64,000 bases of DNA. It comes from Daphnia carinata. Taxonomy: Eukaryota > Arthropoda > Branchiopoda > Diplostraca > Daphniidae. Below are positions 59,539-64,000 of the stretch, piece after piece; the stretch's first letter is position 1, and each line of letters starts with the position of its first letter. The notes under the pieces were generated by a model. The model ran no database searches and was not told the DNA's origin. It worked only from the letters and a program-made list of their open reading frames with translations. The stretch lies in assembly GCF_022539665.2 (NCBI RefSeq), contig NC_081337.1:2766679-2830678 (forward strand). Direction: 5' to 3'. Position numbers and translations under genes: made by a program.

Positions 59539-62500
59539 GTCAGCTCTCTTTTCTTTTTGATTTATCTTACCAGTCCCATCGACTGTCTGTGTGTAGGCAC
59601 CACGCCCATTTTTTTTTTTTGGGTGAAAAATATGTGTAGATCGAGATGGAAGGGATATACGCGGGGATGTGTGGCGGGTCGTGAGAATATCATCCGAACG
59701 TGAGAAATAGCAATTCGACTATCTTAGTCAGCCCCGCTCATCCTCAAAGTCTATTTTATTTTATTTTATTTATTTTTTTTTTTTTTAAAGGGCTTGCGTT
59801 TGAGCTGCTGCTATAATGGGCTGACAGTGTAACACTTAATTTTATTAGATATGAATTTTTGTGAGAGAGTGAGACAAGAAAAAAGAAATCTGTCGGCATT
59901 TTTTTTTTTTATTTCGAGTACATGCAAAGCAGCTGGAGTCTCAACACGTATACAATTTGAGTCTAAGGGAATGCCGCGCTCGGGGCGGTATACATGATTG
60001 AGCTCTTCTATGTATATGCAAATGTGGTGTGTGTGTGTGGGGGGGGGGGTTAGGGAGGTATCGGCCGAACATACGAGAAAGAAAAAATATTTCTTACTTT
60101 AGAGGTGTATTGATAAATAGCGCCCCCCTTTTCTTTTTCCTGTTCGTCCATCATCATCGGCATAGGGGGGTGGGGGGTTAGGTTAGAAAAATCATATGCA
60201 AATTTTTACGGTTTGAAAGACGAGGAGCAAAAGGGGTAGTGGATTCTTCTGTACAGTGTGTGTGTGTGTGTGTGTCGTGTTTGTGAATACCTACGAACGT
60301 TGTGTATAGATGTGCAGCGTCATGTCACGTCCGTCGTATGCAAATATGAGCACCCCCCTTTCTTTCTTTTCGCTCTCACCCGTACCTCCATTGGGTTAGC
60401 CCCTCCAGTTTTTCTTTTCTTTTCAACTGTGTAGCGGCGTCTAGCAGTTATTTCACATGGTCTCAGACGATGAGAGATTTTTATTGAAGAGGCCGACGGT
60501 GACGATTGAAAAAAAAAAAAACGGATTGATATTACATCACCATGGATTATAGGTTGTTGCATGTAGGCCGAAAAGAGAATCGTGAAATTGATCTTTGCAT
60601 ATCAGCGTTATTCAAAGGGAGCCGTTGACCGTTTTTTTTTTTTTTTTTATGTTATCTTGCTTGTGAAGGCGTCGACTGTTCCTTTTGTGTGTAGCCGCTT
60701 ATACCTCGATGCTGCGTAACGGGGAGAGCCTAACGTAAGAGTTCCCATGATTGTTTAAAAAGGCTATTCGATTTAGGGCGGGACTTGGAGCCGAGCCGAC
60801 ATCCAGATTCCCAATCTTAAAACATCGTTTTTGCCAATGTTTCGCTGATTGATGACGTTCTTCATTTTTCGTTTGATTTCGTTCCGATTACGTCAAGACG
60901 TTTTTTTTTTTAATCAAAAACGAAAAGAAAACTGGGGTGGACGTCGCAGCGTGATCATTTCCATACTTGATTGCTGTGTACACGCTCGGCGTGTTTTTGT
61001 CGGTGCGCGTTGTCTGTGTGTGTGTGTGTGTGTTTGTGTGTGTGAAAAGGGCGTGGATCGTGTTCGAATCACCAACAAAAGACGTTTTTTTTTTTGTTTT
61101 TTTTTTCCCTCTTTTTCTTTCTCACCTTTTAACACACAGCATCAGGGGAGGGCCATCGCCCTGTTTAACTATCAAACACTACTGGTTTATGCTACTTGGA
61201 CTATTACTATATCATGGAGATCGGGTGATCTTTCATTGTTAAAGCCCCCGTTTTTTTTCCTCTTTTTTTTTTTTTAGGGGCCTTTTTTCTCGGTTTAATC
61301 TGTTCTAGAAAAAAAAAAAGGGACTGATGTAGTGCCACACCTTTTTGCTGTTGTCTTTTTCGGCACGTTCTCTTTTATTTCTTTTTTTTTTTTCGTGTAC
61401 GATATTGTTGGTTTTATTATTTACCTCACCCTCCAACAAAAAAAGATATGGAAATGGGGGTCTTTTTTTTTTTTAATGTAGCACACTTGAATTTCAACAT
61501 TTTTCACGTTCTATTATTTTTCGTTTGTTGACATTTATTCACGAGACTGCCGGAATGTCTCCTCCCTGCCTTTTGAAATAAAGACATACCTACGAATTCG
61601 AAATAGAAAAAGGTAGGATAACGAGGGCAAAAGAAGGTAGTAGCAGTAGTCTAATGAGCGGTAGGAAAGGGGGGGGGAGAGGGAGTTCTTTTGTTTTGGC
61701 TGTCTCGTCGTGCTCGGTTTCATTTCACCAATTAAAGTCGCAACGTACGAGGCTGAATGATACGCTTACTTTTCTTTTCTTTTTTTTTTTTTTTCTTTAC
61801 CTGTTATGTAGACGAAAAGAAAAATGGGGATGGGGAGGGTTGATTCCGAAAAAGAAAAAGAAAGAAACGCAACACGTTTGGCTTTTGTTTTTGCCTGCCG
61901 TGTTGTTTGCACGTTCGTTTTCTTTGCCCGTCTAACATCAGCGATGACTAATGAGGGTCGGTATTTGGTGGTGCGGTCGTCTTACCTTTCCCCCCGGTTC
62001 TCGTAACATCGTTAGCCCCCCCCCCCTCTCTCTCTCTCTGTGCGTCCCCTTTACCCCCAGCGCATTGCGATGATGATTGGATTAGTTGTTACTATCTCGT
62101 TTTTATTTTATTTTATTTTGTTTTGTTTTATTTTTTTTTTTTTTTCAAGTCAAAATGTCAAGGCATGGTATCAAATAGAGGAATCCATTTCATTTCATTC
62201 GTTGAGGTTGCGTCATCCATTCCGTCTGATTTTGACGTTTGTTATCTCTGATGACGAATGCCAATCATTTGTATCGAACCGATCTGCGTGATTGCCAAAT
62301 TCAGTTGATCCATTTTTCATTAGATCCGCTTTACCGTAACCACGTACATGCGCTCCCACTTGAATAAGATGACGAACAAATGAATGTCAATCATTGTGGT
62401 ATTGGCTAAAGTAGACGAAAAGCGCAAATGTTGTTACGTACTGGCGCGCCAACTGGCTGCTTAGTATCCCAAATCTCCTGCTGATTACAAATGAAATTGT

Positions 62501-64000
62501 GTGTTCCAAGTCATGCCGAATGACAGTTCGTGTGTCACCGTTTCGGTCCGGTAGCTGGAACCTGTCGCTGTCATCACTAACGGCCAGGGGCGTGCCGACT
62601 TGGATGAAAATTCGATTGTCAAGACTTCGATTTTGGGCTTTGCTCTTTTATCGCTATTCATTTGATTTTTCTTAATGTCGAAAAGAGGGACAGCAGGCTA
62701 AACTACCATTGGCTCGTTGATTGTCTATACATGTGGTCGTTAGTTAGACATTTAAGGTCAAAAGTGTCTCGTTGTTTTGAAATTGAACAAAAAAAAAGGG
62801 GGGGGGAGCCATGATGGGATCTTTTGGTTCGCTTGGTCGCGCCAAAATGAAACTAGTCACACGCAAGCACACGGGCAATTGTTATAAGGAAATGGTTGGA
62901 GGAAGGCGAAGAAGAAGAAGAAGAAGAAGAAGAAGAAGAAGAAGAAAAAGAAAAAGAAAAAGAAACGAAACGAAACGAAACGAAACGAAACGACGACGAC
63001 GACGACGACGACGATGATGGCCGACTTCTTTTTTTTTTCCAGGCCGTCAATACAACCAGAAAACGAGTTGAGGAGGGCGGGAGGGAGGGGGGTAGGGTAG
63101 GGTAGAGCACGGGGACAAAATGATAATTAAAAAATGGGAGGGAGAGAAAAGTCAGAGTAGCACAAGACGGAACAAAAGGGCTTATGTTTAGTGTATAGAG
63201 TGAATTGCAACAGGACGACTCGTGCATAAAGAAATCGGGCCCTTTTTCCCTAATCAAAATGAATGTGTTTTCATTGGCTTCTTCTTTCATGATTTCGCCG
63301 AAAGAAATTCTCATTCGATACGTCTGTTACGTTACAAAGCGTCTACAGCAAAATGCGTGCCATTTTTTTTGTTTTGTTTTAAATGCGACGTTTTTTTGTT
63401 TTTTTTTTAAAGACCTTTAGCTGTGATGAACTCTGACGAGCAGACCCACGAATTTCTGTCATTCCCTTCACTTGGACTTTGAACAATTTCCTTTTTTTTT
63501 TTGTTTTTCCCTATTGACGCCTACTCTGATTTCGTCCCCGCGCCGCCCTAAACCGACGTCGGTGACGCTGCACGCTTGGGGGAAACAAAATGAAATCCTC
63601 TCCGCCGAAATAAAATTTGAATTTAAAATAATCGTTTCGAGACAGAAAAGAAAATGGAGAATGGAAAAAAGGGAGGGAAAGAGAAAAAAAAAAAAAAAAA
63701 AGCGACGCCCGTTTCTCATTTGTTACGGATTGATGTTCTAGTGTATGTGTGCGCGTGCTCGACGACGCCACCCCTCTTTCCAGAGCCAATCGGCTTATTT
63801 ATTTTTTTTTTTTTTTATTCTTCTTCTTCTTCTACTCTCTGCAGCTTTTTAGCTTTTGCTCTTATTTATTTTATTTTTTCTTTTTGCTTCTCTACAAATT
63901 GAAAAGCAGAGGCGAATGAGGAAAAAGAACAGATTCCCTCCCACTTTTTTTTTTATTTCTCTTCTCTTCATCCGCTACGATCTCTAAAAAAAAAAATAAA
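59539..64000 (+). other. Gene 2 intron, continuing past the window
   Basis: No further finger exon was found, so the gene is 3'-truncated by the window edge. The stretch holds GT runs (60258-60274, 61014-61032), poly-T and poly-C/G runs, a TTTTA pentamer run near 59753 and a compound repeat at 62908-63019. Nothing else recognised on either strand. Confidence 0.55.
62908..63019. repeat. Compound microsatellite (GAA)n-(GAAAAA)n-(GAAAC)n-(GAC)n
   Basis: Four repeat units follow each other without a break: thirteen GAA, about three GAAAAA, about six GAAAC, then seven GAC grading into GATGAT. Translation of this gives spurious Arg/Lys/Glu/Ser-rich ORFs on both strands. Confidence 0.9.

Noticed and set aside
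61060-61080. GTTCGAATCACC, similar to a tRNA T-arm
   Set aside because: No acceptor stem, D-arm or anticodon arm can be built upstream, which is a GT repeat.
62811-63314. Arg-rich and Ser-rich ORFs
   Set aside because: Products of the compound microsatellite at 62908-63019.
1-64000. Search for transposase, reverse transcriptase, viral genes, CRISPR arrays and rRNA
   Set aside because: No diagnostic motif or repeat-spacer pattern was seen on either strand.

Overview
This is a eukaryotic, almost certainly arthropod, genomic window. The coding exons are GC-rich islands split by introns with canonical GT/AG ends and pyrimidine-rich acceptors, set in AT-rich DNA crowded with homopolymers and dinucleotide repeats. 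A branchiopod crustacean such as Daphnia is my best guess. That guess rests on overall texture and on insect-like rotund-family zinc fingers, not on a diagnostic sequence.

Only two genes are well supported, both on the + strand and both in the rotund/squeeze/lin-29 branch of C2H2 zinc-finger transcription factors. Gene 1 (about 254-16900) is a rotund (rn) orthologue: short alternative first exons at 254-308 and 1716-1746, a Ser/Gly-rich exon at 4081-4352, a third alternative N-terminal exon at 11047-11319, and a large terminal exon at 13532-14797 with five and a half zinc fingers plus Ala/Gln/Ser/His-rich tracts. A 2.1 kb 3'UTR follows, with poly(A) signals at 16874-16898. Joining exons 260-308, 4081-4352 and 13532-14797 gives an unbroken 528-residue protein with six C2H2 fingers.

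Gene 2 (about 45640 to beyond the right edge) is a related paralogue, datilografo-like in its finger sequence: an N-terminal exon at 46081-46266, a His/Ser/Gln-rich exon at about 50349-51140 and a zinc-finger exon at 59316-59538. Its remaining fingers and its stop lie outside the window. Both genes carry a phase-0 intron at the same place inside finger 1, which argues that they arose from a common ancestor gene.

The roughly 29 kb between them (16920-45600) has no convincing protein gene. It holds enhancer-like and boundary-like material: CTCF-like, RFX X-box-like and Pho/YY1-like motifs, a symmetric TAATTA-containing element at 34377-34462, and a cluster of strong splice sites at 28.0-28.5 kb that includes a textbook zero-length (recursive) splice site. 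One short minus-strand ORF at 26048-26251 has a TATA box and a poly(A) signal in the right places and may be a real small gene.

No tRNA, rRNA, CRISPR array, transposase, reverse transcriptase or viral gene was recognised. Most of the long ORFs one can draw here are translations of poly-A/poly-T and other simple repeats and are not annotated.
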